Below are positions 44,905-55,200 of a stretch of 64,000 nt of DNA, one piece after another. This stretch comes from Saprospiraceae bacterium (GTDB lineage Bacteria > Bacteroidota > Bacteroidia > Chitinophagales > Saprospiraceae): NCBI GenBank assembly GCA_028280415.1, contig JANQLV010000014.1:62001-126000 (forward strand). The letters run 5' to 3'. The notes beneath the pieces are model-generated. The model saw nothing but the letters and a program-made list of their open reading frames with translations, had not been told where the DNA came from and did not search any database. How positions within the stretch are numbered: position 1 is the first letter of the stretch; the number at the start of each line of letters is the position of its first letter. Made by a program: the position numbers and the translations under genes.

Positions 44905-46284
44905 ATGCAAAAAACTTTTGAAAAGATACTAATAGCCAATAGGGGAGAGATTGCATTGCGGATTATTCGTACCTGTAAAGAAATGGGTATCCAGACCGTT
45001 GCGGTTTATTCTACTGCTGATCGGGAAAGCTTACACGTAAGATTTGCCGACGAAGCAGTATGTATTGGCCCTCCCTCTTCTGCCGAATCTTATTTGAGTA
45101 TTCCAAAAATTATGGCAGCCGTGGAAATTACCAATGCGGATGCTGTCCATCCCGGATACGGTTTCTTAGCGGAAAACGCCGATTTTGCTGAAGTATGTGC
45201 GGAATATGGAATCAAGTTTATTGGTCCTACACCTACACAAATACGCAAAATGGGAGATAAGATCACGGCTAAAGATACAATGATAAAAGCCGGAGTTCCA
45301 GTAGTACCCGGCTCCGGTGGTCTCCTGAAGGATTTAAAGCATGGAAAGGAAGTAGCCAAAGAGATTGGTTATCCCATCATGCTTAAAGCAACGGCCGGTG
45401 GTGGTGGAAAAGGGATGAGAATCGTCTGGTCGGAAGAAGAATTTGAATCCGCCTGGAATATGGCCCGTCAGGAAGCTAAAGCGGCCTTCGCGAACGATGG
45501 AATCTACGTCGAAAAATTTATCGAAGAGCCTCGACATATTGAAATACAGATTGCCGGAGACCAATATGGCAACGTTATTCACCTTTCGGAAAGAGATTGT
45601 TCTATCCAGCGTAGACATCAAAAGCTGGTGGAAGAATCCCCTTCACCCTTTATGACGCCGGAGCTGAGAGAAGCCATGGGGCAGGCAGCTATTGAAGCAG
45701 GTAAAGCAATTAATTACGAGGGCGTTGGTACGGTGGAATTTCTGGTAGATAAGCATCGCAATTTCTACTTCATGGAAATGAATACCCGTATTCAGGTAGA
45801 GCATACCGTTACCGAAGAAGTGATCGACCACGATTTGATCAAGGAACAAATTAAGCTTGCTGCGGGAGATAAAATAACCGGAGGCAATTATATTCCTTCA
45901 ATGCATGCCATCGAAGTGAGAATTAATGCGGAAGATCCTTTTAATGGCTTCCGGCCAAGCCCAGGTAAGATTAGTTCCTTCCATAGTTCTAAAGGGCATG
46001 GAGTTCGCGTTGATACGCATGTATACGCGGGATATACGATTTCTCCTTATTACGATTCGATGATTGCCAAACTGATTTGCCGGGCACAGACTCGTGAAGA
46101 ATGTATCAAGAAGATGGCAAGAGCGCTGGATGAATTTATCATCGAAGGAGTAAAGACTACAGTTCCTTTCCATCAGTTACTCATGAGAAATGAGCAATTT
46201 AAAAAAGGAGATTTCCATACCGGATTTCTCAATGAATGGGATTTTGTAAGTGAAGTCAAGGATAGTAAATCTAAACCTGCCTGA
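44905..46284 (+). CDS. accC: biotin carboxylase of acetyl-CoA carboxylase
   Basis: ATP-dependent carboxylation of biotin on AccB. 459 residues, three domains. Marks: N-terminal [22 protein letters not shown]-grasp loop [12 protein letters not shown] (about 163-174), [16 protein letters not shown] (catalytic part), [15 protein letters not shown], and the biotin-carboxylase C-terminal domain ([19 protein letters not shown]). Slightly longer than E. coli AccC (449). It ends before a terminator. Confidence 0.96.
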   Translation: MQKTFEKILIANRGEIALRIIRTCKEMGIQTVAVYSTADRESLHVRFADEAVCIGPPSSAESYLSIPKIMAAVEITNADAVHPGYGFLAENADFAEVCAEYGIKFIGPTPTQIRKMGDKITAKDTMIKAGVPVVPGSGGLLKDLKHGKEVAKEIGYPIMLKATAGGGGKGMRIVWSEEEFESAWNMARQEAKAAFANDGIYVEKFIEEPRHIEIQIAGDQYGNVIHLSERDCSIQRRHQKLVEESPSPFMTPELREAMGQAAIEAGKAINYEGVGTVEFLVDKHRNFYFMEMNTRIQVEHTVTEEVIDHDLIKEQIKLAAGDKITGGNYIPSMHAIEVRINAEDPFNGFRPSPGKISSFHSSKGHGVRVDTHVYAGYTISPYYDSMIAKLICRAQTREECIKKMARALDEFIIEGVKTTVPFHQLLMRNEQFKKGDFHTGFLNEWDFVSEVKDSKSKPA

Positions 46285-46328
46285 TGGACATAGTTTTTGA
46301 ATAAAGAAAAATATTAAAATAAAAGAGA

Positions 46329-46356
46329 GCCTCATCCAATTTTGATGAGGCTTTTT
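46329..46356 (+). terminator. terminator after accC, just before the ABC exporter
   Basis: An 8-bp stem (GCCTCATC / GATGAGGC) with a 7-base loop and five Ts. It ends 14 bases before the ATG of the ABC exporter at 46371. Confidence 0.82.
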
Positions 46357-46370
46357 CGTATTTATGAAGG

Positions 46371-48185
46371 ATGAAAAGCTTTTGGAGATTACTAAAGTAT
46401 ATTAAAAGTTATAAAGGATACGTAACGCTCAATATCCTGAGCAATATCTTAATGGCTTTGTTTACAGCCTTTAGTATTCCCGCAGTAATACCCTTTCTGC
46501 AAATACTTTTTAATCAGCAACCTCAAATCGCAGTTGCTCCGGAAGTGAAATCTATTGACGATTTGGTTGATTATTGTAAATACCTCTTTAGCCATTCGAT
46601 GGAGGTGAACGGAAAGGAGACGACCCTGATTTATATGTGTGTAGTGATTATCGTTTTGTATCTCCTTATCAATCTGTTTCGCTACACCTCTCTGTTTGTA
46701 ATGGCCCCCGTTCGAAATGGTATTGTGAAGGATTTGCGAAGTCAACTGTTCGATAAAATCCTTAGTATGCCGCTTTCCTATTTTTCCGAAGAACGGAAAG
46801 GGGATTTGATGTCCAGGATCACAGCCGATGTCCAGGAAATCGAATCCAGCATTCTCAATGTATTGCAAGCCTTATTCCGGGAGCCGATTATTATTATATT
46901 TTGTTTGGGGATAATGATTTATATCAGTCCCGGGCTAACTTTATTTGTACTGGTGCTCATTATTTTTACAACTTTCATTATTGGAAATATTGCAAAAACA
47001 CTGAAGCGGAAATCTTCCAAAGCGCAACAGAAACTGGGGGATTTGATTATTATTATTGAAGAGTCTCTGTCTGGAATGAGAATTATCAAAGGATTTACGG
47101 CCGAAGCATATCAAAACCAGCGATTTGAAGAGCAAAATGAAAAATATAAAAACTTGCTGACCAAGGTGATCCGCAGAAGGGATTTATCTTCGCCACTTTC
47201 CGAATTTTTAGGGATCTTGATTGTTTCGGTATTGCTATGGTACGCTTCTCGCAGAGTTTTTGATAATGAACTTGATCCTTCTACTTTGTTTGGTTATCTC
47301 TTGGCTTTTTTCTATATACTAAATCCGGCGAAGGCTTTTTCCAAAGCATTTTTCAATGTACAAAAGGGAATTGCTGCCGTAGAAAGAATCGAAGAGATAT
47401 TGGATGCAGAAACCAGTATAAAGGAAGTGGAAAATCCTCAACCTTTGAATAGTTTCCAGCATAAAATTGAATACAAAGAAGTATCTTTTAAATATGAAAA
47501 TGATGCCAGGCCGGTATTGAAAAACATTAATATTGAAATACCAAAGGGAAAAATGGTCGCATTGGTCGGAGCATCCGGAGCGGGTAAAACTACGATAGCA
47601 GATTTGTTGCCAAGGTTTTATGATGTGAATACCGGGGGCATATTTATCGATGGGATCAATATCAAAAATTATTCAATCAAGGCGCTGCGTTCTCTGATGG
47701 GCATCGTTTCCCAGGAAGCCATTCTGTTTAATGATACGATCTTTAACAATATACGTTTTGGGGTAGAAACGGCTACGGAAGAAGCTGTTATAAAAGCAGC
47801 GAAAATAGCAAATGCCCATGACTTTATTATTCGAATGGAACAAGGTTATCAAACGAATATTGGTGATCGGGGGAGTAAATTAAGTGGAGGGCAAAGACAA
47901 CGTTTGACGATTGCGAGGGCGATATTGAAAAATCCTGCTATTTTGATTCTCGATGAAGCGACTTCTGCACTCGACTCCGAATCTGAGAAACTGGTACAGC
48001 AGGCTTTGAATAAATTGATGCAAAAACGGACCGCTATCGTAATAGCCCATCGACTTTCCACGATCCAGCACGCGGATGAGATTATCGTTCTGGAAGAAGG
48101 GGAAATTGTTGAGCGCGGGACACATGAAAGTTTGCTTGCTCAAAACGGTGCCTACAGCAAATTAGTTGCTTTGCAGGCTTTTTAG
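46371..48185 (+). CDS. MsbA-like ABC exporter (lipid or multidrug)
   Basis: 604 residues, one half-transporter. Six membrane helices (about 15-330) precede a nucleotide-binding domain (about 355-600) with Walker A GASGAGKTT, signature LSGGQRQR, Walker B AILILDEATSALD and H-loop IAHRLST. By architecture and neighbours it may flip lipid A core or another lipid, like MsbA; a drug exporter cannot be excluded. The start MKSFWRLLKYIKSYKGY is typical for this subfamily in Bacteroidota. Confidence 0.88.
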   Translation: MKSFWRLLKYIKSYKGYVTLNILSNILMALFTAFSIPAVIPFLQILFNQQPQIAVAPEVKSIDDLVDYCKYLFSHSMEVNGKETTLIYMCVVIIVLYLLINLFRYTSLFVMAPVRNGIVKDLRSQLFDKILSMPLSYFSEERKGDLMSRITADVQEIESSILNVLQALFREPIIIIFCLGIMIYISPGLTLFVLVLIIFTTFIIGNIAKTLKRKSSKAQQKLGDLIIIIEESLSGMRIIKGFTAEAYQNQRFEEQNEKYKNLLTKVIRRRDLSSPLSEFLGILIVSVLLWYASRRVFDNELDPSTLFGYLLAFFYILNPAKAFSKAFFNVQKGIAAVERIEEILDAETSIKEVENPQPLNSFQHKIEYKEVSFKYENDARPVLKNINIEIPKGKMVALVGASGAGKTTIADLLPRFYDVNTGGIFIDGINIKNYSIKALRSLMGIVSQEAILFNDTIFNNIRFGVETATEEAVIKAAKIANAHDFIIRMEQGYQTNIGDRGSKLSGGQRQRLTIARAILKNPAILILDEATSALDSESEKLVQQALNKLMQKRTAIVIAHRLSTIQHADEIIVLEEGEIVERGTHESLLAQNGAYSKLVALQAF

Positions 48186-48324
48186 CTGAAAAACTACCAA
48201 ATATCTCCTGCCTTTTTATTGCATGGTGCTGCAATTGCGAATATTAAATTCCACTTAAAATCTAAATGTTGGTTTCAAATGCACTCAGAAAATTGTATTT
48301 TTATCTTCTAAACATTTTTTGGCT

Positions 48325-49452
48325 ATGAAGTTAACTTTACTTTCATTCATATTAAGTCTTTTTACATTATCTGTGACAGCACAGATTACTGTAACGAATA
48401 CAACATTTCCGGCAGCAGGGGATACTCTGAAAACGGTATTTGATGGTATGCCTACAGGTATTATCATCAACCCGAATGGTGGTTCAATCGATGCTTCCTG
48501 GGATTTTAGTGGATTACAGGGGATGTTGACAGAACGTGTTTTCCGTCCGGCATCAGAAGGGGACGCTTTTGCCCAGTTTCCGGATGCTGATTTAGTACTG
48601 AATGTTGGTATTGCCGGGGAAAATTATTACCGTATAACTGATAATAATTTTGAATTAATCGGATATCAAGGTCCGGATCCGGCTAATTTGGGCTTAAACC
48701 TGCCGGTAGTTGTTTCACCGCCAATTGTGGAAAGAAGAGCGCCACTCGATTTTACAGATAGCTATACGACGGAAGGGGCGGTAGTTGTAGCGATTTCTGC
48801 GGATGACATTCCCGGAGGGGTTTTAGATACTTTTGATATTACTCCGGATTCTCTGCGCATTCGGATTAGCAATGATCGCAGTAATTTTGTAGAGGGCTGG
48901 GGGACTCTGACAATTCCCGGAGGAACATACGATGTGATTCGCGAAAAACGGGTGGAACTTACGGAAACCCACCTGGATATTAAAATAGGTTCTTTGTGGC
49001 TTGATGTAACGAATGCTGTTGGTTTTGATTTTCTGGGAGTAGATACGACGACGACTTATAATTTTTATAATGATAATTCAAAAGAACTTATCGCCAACGT
49101 TACCGTTGATAATGTCAATAATGATGAGGTATTATTTGTTGAATACAAATTCAATGATGTAACGACGAATGTGCGTTATATCAATAATGGCAAACCCGAT
49201 ATTCTGGCTTATCCAAATCCGGCCATTGAAAGCATTCGATTGGAAATGATGAATTTACAAAGTGGGAAGTATAAGGTAAGAATTTATAACATCCTCGGAG
49301 TTGAAGTTTGGAACAGAGAGTATAATGTCAATGGCAATCGAATTGTAAAAGTAGACCTTACGAACTTCCGAAAAGGAACTTATCTCTACAGCCTGGATAA
49401 TGAAAATGGTAAAACTATTTCGACCAAGCGCCTTATAGTAATGCGGCCTTAG
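48325..49452 (+). CDS. secreted protein with type A T9SS sorting domain
   Basis: 375 residues from the ATG at 48325 (a TTG six bases earlier is unlikely). A signal peptide (MKLTLLSFILSLFTLSVTAQ) is followed by a passenger of about 270 residues with no recognised family; it is beta-rich and contains WDFSGLQGM, GWGTLTIPGGTYDVIREKR and FDFLGVDTTTTYNFYND. The C-terminal type A sorting domain is at about 295-375 (LAYPNPAIESIRLEM, YKVRIYNILGVEVW, GTYLYSL). Predicted to be exported through the T9SS. Confidence 0.84.
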   Translation: MKLTLLSFILSLFTLSVTAQITVTNTTFPAAGDTLKTVFDGMPTGIIINPNGGSIDASWDFSGLQGMLTERVFRPASEGDAFAQFPDADLVLNVGIAGENYYRITDNNFELIGYQGPDPANLGLNLPVVVSPPIVERRAPLDFTDSYTTEGAVVVAISADDIPGGVLDTFDITPDSLRIRISNDRSNFVEGWGTLTIPGGTYDVIREKRVELTETHLDIKIGSLWLDVTNAVGFDFLGVDTTTTYNFYNDNSKELIANVTVDNVNNDEVLFVEYKFNDVTTNVRYINNGKPDILAYPNPAIESIRLEMMNLQSGKYKVRIYNILGVEVWNREYNVNGNRIVKVDLTNFRKGTYLYSLDNENGKTISTKRLIVMRP

Positions 49453-49504
49453 CAATATTATTTACTGCGATTTTATTGTTGAGCCATTATTGCCTATAGG
49501 CTAC

Positions 49505-49541
49505 CGCCGTTTGTAATCAATCTTCAGTTCTACAAACGGCG
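49505..49541 (+). terminator. hairpin after the sorting-domain gene
   Basis: An 11-bp perfect inverted repeat (CGCCGTTTGTA / TACAAACGGCG) with a 15-base loop, 53 bases after the stop. No T-run follows, so it may be a 3'-end stabiliser rather than a classic terminator. Confidence 0.5.
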
Positions 49542-49642
49542 ATTAAATATATAAACCACTGGGCACATCCGTATTATCACATAAAATCCATGCAACCTCA
49601 ATTCTCTGCATCTGTCATTAAAGTGCGGACAAAAGAAACAAT

Positions 49643-50230
49643 ATGAAAAGATTAGCTTTGTGTTTTGGAATTTTACTCTTATCCCTTCAACTATTTGCCC
49701 AGGATCAGGAAACGGTTTTTGGATACAGTGGCCTCAAATTAACGGGAGTTTGGGGTGGTCCATCATTTGCCTTTTCAGGAATCAGTGATCGCAGTGAATA
49801 TTTCAGAGGCGGATTTGGCGGACTGGAATTTAATAAAAGTATCTACGTAGCCTATGCTGCTTATTGGCTAAACGACGAAACGGAACTTCCTGAATTGGAT
49901 AATGACGTGGATTTTCGATACCGGGGATTATTACTTGGTTATGCATTTAAACCAAACAAAATTGTCCATCCGAAAATCACGACTTTGATAGGTGGAGGGG
50001 AAGTTAGTATAGACCTTGGAAGTACCGTTTCTGATCAGGTATTTGTTTTGCAACCTACCGCCGGAATAGGGATCAATGTATTCAAATGGTGGCATATTGA
50101 TGTCTTGGGGGGATACCGCTTAGTCACCGGAATGGAGGAAGATAATTCAGACTTATTATCGAATAGCGAGGTTTCTGGCGCTTTTGGCGAAATTAAACTG
50201 AGATTTGGTATTTCCTGGGGCTGGTATTAG
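49643..50230 (+). CDS. outer-membrane beta-barrel-like protein, unknown
   Basis: 195 residues with a signal peptide (MKRLALCFGILLLSLQLFAQ) and alternating glycine/aromatic strands (GLKLTGVWGGPSFAFSG, YFRGGFGGLEFNK, YRGLLLGYAFKPN), ending in GEIKLRFGISWGWY. A terminal aromatic residue is typical for outer-membrane barrels. No named family is recognised. The stop overlaps the stop of the convergent TrhA-like gene by four bases. Confidence 0.65.
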   Translation: MKRLALCFGILLLSLQLFAQDQETVFGYSGLKLTGVWGGPSFAFSGISDRSEYFRGGFGGLEFNKSIYVAYAAYWLNDETELPELDNDVDFRYRGLLLGYAFKPNKIVHPKITTLIGGGEVSIDLGSTVSDQVFVLQPTAGIGINVFKWWHIDVLGGYRLVTGMEEDNSDLLSNSEVSGAFGEIKLRFGISWGWY

Positions 50231-50853
50231 TTATAAGCGAGATATATGGCAATATAATGTCCGATGCTGCCAGCTAAAACAAAAAGATGCCAGATAGCAT
50301 GATTATAAGGTATTCTTTCCAAAGCGTAGAATACTGTTCCTGCCGTATAACTTAAGCCACCAATCAATATCCAGGTAAAAACTGAATTGGGCATGTCGTC
50401 CATCATTCTCGGAATGATAAATACGGCCATCCAACCCAGGAAAATGTAAAAAGCCAAAGACACCCACTGCCATTTTCCAATTAAAAATATTTTGTAAAGA
50501 ATGCCAAGGACAATTAAGCCCCATAAAGTCAGAAGGTAATACTTTCCGAAGCTATTGTTTTCGTACAATAGAACAAAAGGCGTATGTGTACCGCCGATGA
50601 GCAGGTAAATGGCGATATGATCAATCTTTTTCAGAATTGGTTTCAAAGACTTTCGCCATACACTGTGGTAGACTGTAGAAGCCGTGTACACTGCGAGTAG
50701 AGAGAAAAGGAATAAAGCAAGGCCAATAATCTGCTGATTACTGGCATTTTTTATACCCAAGTTCAGAAGAAAAAAGGCTCCGATTAAGGTGAGAAAAATA
50801 CCAATGCCATGTGTAATTACATTAGCAATTTCCTGCTTTTGCTCAAAATTCAT
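50227..50853 (-). CDS. hemolysin III family membrane protein (TrhA/YqfA-like)
   Basis: 208 residues from the ATG at 50853 (MNFEQKQEIANVITHGIG). Seven membrane helices of the PAQR/hemolysin III family. Conserved residues of the putative metal-dependent site: NVITHGIG, VYHSVW, KIDHIAIYLLIGGTHTPF and HAIWHLFVLAGSIGHY. Relatives influence membrane lipid homeostasis; the haemolysin name is historical. A longer start at 50919 adds a stretch with no support. Confidence 0.86.
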   Translation of the reverse strand: MNFEQKQEIANVITHGIGIFLTLIGAFFLLNLGIKNASNQQIIGLALFLFSLLAVYTASTVYHSVWRKSLKPILKKIDHIAIYLLIGGTHTPFVLLYENNSFGKYYLLTLWGLIVLGILYKIFLIGKWQWVSLAFYIFLGWMAVFIIPRMMDDMPNSVFTWILIGGLSYTAGTVFYALERIPYNHAIWHLFVLAGSIGHYIAIYLAYN

Positions 50854-50977
50854 AAATGGCTTTTGTGCGAAGTTAATTAAAAAACAAAAGGCTTTACCAA
50901 TAAGGTAAAACCCAGCCATTTATTGCTTAAAAATAGTTAATATCTTATAGTTAAATTTTGCTTTCTACCGACAATTA

Positions 50978-51097
50978 TTAGCCAACCCAGGTATATCCAC
51001 CATCGGGTCCTCGGGATTTTTTCTCGAAATCGGATTTTGTATTAGTGGTAAAGCTCTTAACCTTTAGACTTTCTAATTTTAACTTAGATTTTTTCAT
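50978..51097 (-). CDS. 39-residue natural-product precursor-like peptide (pinensin/GG-type leader)
   Basis: Found by translating the intergenic region by hand: ATG at 51097, stop TAA at 50978-50980. Residues 1-17 read MKKSKLKLESLKVKSFT. This matches the basic, amphipathic 'LKVKSF' leader shared by Bacteroidota class I lanthipeptide (pinensin) and GG-Bacteroidales natural-product precursors. Residues 18-39 are TNTKSDFEKKSRGPDGG then YTWVG, giving a Gly-Gly at 33-34 and a five-residue aromatic tail, or a longer core from SRGPDGG onward. There is no Cys, so no lanthionine is possible. No modification enzyme, C39-peptidase transporter or other precursor is adjacent: TrhA-like lies downstream and an ACC-deaminase-like gene is divergent. 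Coding potential is inferred from the leader match only. Confidence 0.66.
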   Translation of the reverse strand: MKKSKLKLESLKVKSFTTNTKSDFEKKSRGPDGGYTWVG

Positions 51098-51351
51098 CTT
51101 TGAGTCCGGTTTTGGATAGTGTTTCAATTAAATTAAACTTCCCGACTAATAATCATTACAGATTATGCAGCCATTTTTGGTTTAAACAAGGGATAAAGGT
51201 TATATATTTCAGAGGGAGTGAAAGAAGACAGCCAGTTTCTATCTTAATATATTATTTTAATAGATATGTAACAATTATAATGCCAGTCTTTTGTACGATG
51301 AAACACAAATAAATGTTTTATTTTATATATAATTTTTTATTTATTAACACA

Positions 51352-52284
51352 ATGTCTCAAAATTTAGACCCAGATACTTTTATAGAGACAAACATCCCGG
51401 TTATAAATATCGACCATCCTGCTGCTGAAAAGCATGATGTAGCCTTGTATATCAAACGCGAAGATCAAGTACATCCTTGTATCTCCGGAAATAAATGGCG
51501 AAAACTTAAATATAATTTACTGGAAGCGCGGAAAGCGCAACGAACGACTCTCCTTACTTTTGGTGGTGCTTTCTCAAACCATATTGCAGCGGTTGCCGAA
51601 GCCGGTTTTCTTTTCGGCTTTAAAACGATTGGAATTATCCGGGGAGAGGCCCCTCAGGGTTTTAATCCTACCTTGGAAAGAGCCAGGGAGAATGGAATGC
51701 GCCTGGAGTTTATTAGCAGGAGTTTGTATCGGAATAAAGATATTGCACTGAAACAAATTCGTTTTGACCAAAGTGATACCTATTTGATTCCTGAAGGGGG
51801 AACCAACCACCTGGCATTAAAAGGTTGTGCAGAAATTATAAGGGATTGTGAGATTACCGAGCCCATTGATTACTGGTGTACAGCCTGTGGCACGGGAGGT
51901 ACAGCGGCAGGAATGATCACCGCCCTCGATGCTGGCCAGCAAGTTCTGGGCTTTCCGGTATTGAAAGGAAATTTCATGGCCAATTCGATTCGGGATTTAT
52001 TGAAATTGTTTAATAGTTCTTCCGAACAGTGGGAGCTTTTTGAGGATTATCATTTCGGAGGTTATGCCAGGTTTACACCAGAATTGATTCATTTCATTAA
52101 CGAATTTAAAAAAACGTACGCTATTGCACTGGATCCCGTTTATACCGGGAAGATGGTTTACGGAGTAGTTGATTTAGTCAAAAAAGGATATTTCCGGCCC
52201 GGGAGCAGGGTGATGATGATACATACCGGAGGTTTACAGGGGATTGCGGGATTTAATCAGCGCTTTGGAAATATAATTCAGTAA
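51352..52284 (+). CDS. ACC deaminase/D-cysteine desulfhydrase family PLP enzyme
   Basis: 310 residues from the ATG at 51352 (MSQNLDPDTF); an upstream start 13 codons earlier is hydrophobic and AT-rich and is disfavoured. Fold-type II PLP enzyme. K48 in SGNKWRKLKYN binds PLP, TFGGAFSNHIAAVA binds the cofactor ring side, and CGTGGTAAG is the phosphate loop. Many Bacteroidota members are D-cysteine desulfhydrases rather than true ACC deaminases; the substrate cannot be told from the motifs. It lies divergent from the small leader-peptide gene and 10 bases before the stop of the convergent kinase gene. Confidence 0.88.
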   Translation: MSQNLDPDTFIETNIPVINIDHPAAEKHDVALYIKREDQVHPCISGNKWRKLKYNLLEARKAQRTTLLTFGGAFSNHIAAVAEAGFLFGFKTIGIIRGEAPQGFNPTLERARENGMRLEFISRSLYRNKDIALKQIRFDQSDTYLIPEGGTNHLALKGCAEIIRDCEITEPIDYWCTACGTGGTAAGMITALDAGQQVLGFPVLKGNFMANSIRDLLKLFNSSSEQWELFEDYHFGGYARFTPELIHFINEFKKTYAIALDPVYTGKMVYGVVDLVKKGYFRPGSRVMMIHTGGLQGIAGFNQRFGNIIQ

Positions 52285-52294
52285 AATGGGATAT

Positions 52295-55200
52295 TTACTC
52301 GTCATGCACCTTGATGAGGGATTCCGGCTCGGTAACTTCAATGATAGGTAGTTCCACATAAAAATCCGTCCCTTCTCCGATCACTGTGTTAAAATAAATC
52401 TCGCCATTAACAGACTCGATGATATTTTTGGAAATAGCTAATCCAAGGCCGGTACCGGAGCTTTTTGTAGTAAAATTCGGTACGAATACCTTATCCTTTT
52501 TATCATCCGGAATTCCGGTTCCATTATCACTGACTTTTAGGGTGACAATATCCTGATCCCGATAAACAGAAATCTCAATTTTACCATCTCGATCATCCGG
52601 GATAGCTTGTTGAGCATTTTTTACCAGATTATTCAGTACTCTGATTAAATGGTTTTTATCTGCATAAACGGTATAGGTCTCTTTCGGAAGATTAAGACTT
52701 ATGTCTATATTACCCTCTTCTCCATCGTGGAAAAGATCGTAAACGGAAAGTACCAGATTATTAAAATTGATATTCTGATTTTCGGCCCGGGGCATTTTGG
52801 CAAAATTGCTGAATTCGGAAGCGATTTGTGCCAGATTATCGATTTGCTCGATCAAAGTATTGGAAACTCGTTTCAGCAGCGGCTGAATATTATCGGGATT
52901 GGATCGAAAGGCATGCTGGAGGTATTGAATACTCAACTTCATTGGCGTCAGGGGATTTTTGATCTCATGCGCAACCTGTTTGGCCATTTCCCGCCATGCA
53001 CCTTCTCTTTCAGACTGAGCCAGTCGATCTGCACTATCCTGTAGTTTCCGGATCATTTTGTTATACTCGCCAATGAGTGCGCCAATCTCATCTTGTGTAT
53101 TCCATTCCAGTGGCTGATTGCGGATACCCAGTTTCAAACGTTTCAGCTTGTCGCCAATTACAGCTATCGGTTTAGTGATAGAGTTGGCAACAAAAATAGC
53201 CAAGCCACCCGCGATCAAAAGTAGAAAAACGTAAATGTTTAACAAGGTACTTAATAAGACCGTCACATCACTTCTCAGGCTACTGGTCTCGGAATAATAG
53301 GGGAGACCGAGGAAAGCAATAGGCTTATCTTTTATTCTCAAAGGAATATAAGCGGCTTTATAAGTCAGATTACCCATCATCTCTTTTTCCTGAGTATAAG
53401 TGGTAATGCCCTGCTGCTTCAGCGCCCGAAATGCCGGAGCAGTCATTTGACGGGATATGATGCCTTTATTAAAAATATCTTCTTCTGAAGAGGCGACTAA
53501 TTCGCCTTTGAGATCATACATGTTGACATCTAGCCTGTGAATTCTGGAAAGCGGCTTAACGATGTCCAGCTTGGATAAATGCTCTTTATTCGGGACAAAA
53601 GTCGAATCACTATTTTCGAGCAACAGGCTTATCTCGTGCAGGGCGTCTATTTCTATTGAGCGAGTTTTTCTTTCCAGTCTTTTGGAGTGATATTCATTCG
53701 TCAGATTGTTAAAAAACCAGATAGTCGCTACTCCAATAAAAAGGAAAGACACGATGATCATTCCGATTACCGAAAATTGTATTCGATGCCCCAATGATGG
53801 TTTTTTGGTAAGAAAGAAATTAATAGACTCAGGCACTATCTTATGGAAATAATCAATAAATGCAAATATGAATACGAAGATCAAAAGCGTAGAGAAAATA
53901 TAGGAAAACAGCGAAATGGCCTTTTTTAAATGATCTTCTGTTCCCTTTCCGATGATTACCACAATATCTCCCGGAGCATTGTAAATCAGCTCTGATCGAT
54001 TATCAACAATAGCTTCTTTGAAAGCGTCTTCTTCCGGTAGCTCACTTAATGTTAGTGTATTTCGATAGACTTTACCTTCATAATCGATTCGCCGGTTATT
54101 TTTGTATACGGCATAATCGTATTTATGCAAATGTTCTAGCCCTTTGAAAGGTTTGTCATTGAGCAGCTCGGTATAAACTTTGGATTGTTCTCTTCGTTGT
54201 CTTTTTACTTCCAGCACCAGCATATTCTCGGAGCCAGGAACATTCAAATCGACCAGATAAGATGATTTTCCAAGATCGGTCGACCAATATTTTACATGCT
54301 CATCTGTCGTGTAATCTGAGGATTCAATTTTGAATTCTATATCGTTCCAGTCTCTTTTTTGTCCCCGGATAATGGATGCTCCGTATTTATCAAAACCGGA
54401 TAGATCATAGGTATAGTTATAAAACAGATAATTATCCTTGATAAAATATTTATCGATTTTTTTACGTAGAATTTCTTCTTCTACTTTGAATGGGGAAGGC
54501 GGAACATCGGATAGCAAAGAGCTATCCATCATTATCCTGGTTTTCAAGTCTTGTAATGATTGCTCTACGATCAGGTCTTTGGTATCTGTCAATTCCTTGG
54601 CATAAGCCATTCGGGTTAATTCATCTTTAAAACCATTATAACGGAATAAGAGAATAGACGGGAAAGCAGCCAGAATAACCAGCCAGATCAGTAGCCAGGT
54701 GAAGTTGACAGAGTTGCTGTCGATAAAAAGATCAAATACCAAAATAAAAACGAAAGCAATTAACATCAGATAAAGTGGACTGATCACAAAATTGATCGAA
54801 ACCAAAAATGGCAGACAGAGCAATGCCGCCAGACCCAGAGCCGTCAATCTTTGATAACGGCTAAGCGATATTTTTTTGATGGTCATCATCATACGATGAC
54901 TAAAGAGAAACATGGCGATCAATAATAAGATCAATCCCATGATGGCCAGAACACTGTTCGTACCTAGGTCAAAAATATTGTTGAAATCAAAGTTTAATGA
55001 TGTATCAAAGACCAGGGTTTTAAAAACTGCTGTCAGAATTAATATAGCCGCCAGAATCGCCAGATAGTTAAGAACGGTTACTCTGAACTTTGTACGTTTA
55101 CTCAGATGGTCGTAGGATCTTACCGGAAACTCGCTGTGGAAAAAAGCCATAATCCAGAAGAGCAGACCAATATTGAGCAGAAGATCTCCCAGAGAGCTAC

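Noticed and set aside
51100..51312. 70-codon plus-strand frame upstream of the PLP enzyme
   Set aside because: AT-rich, no motif, covers the divergent promoter region of the leader-peptide gene.
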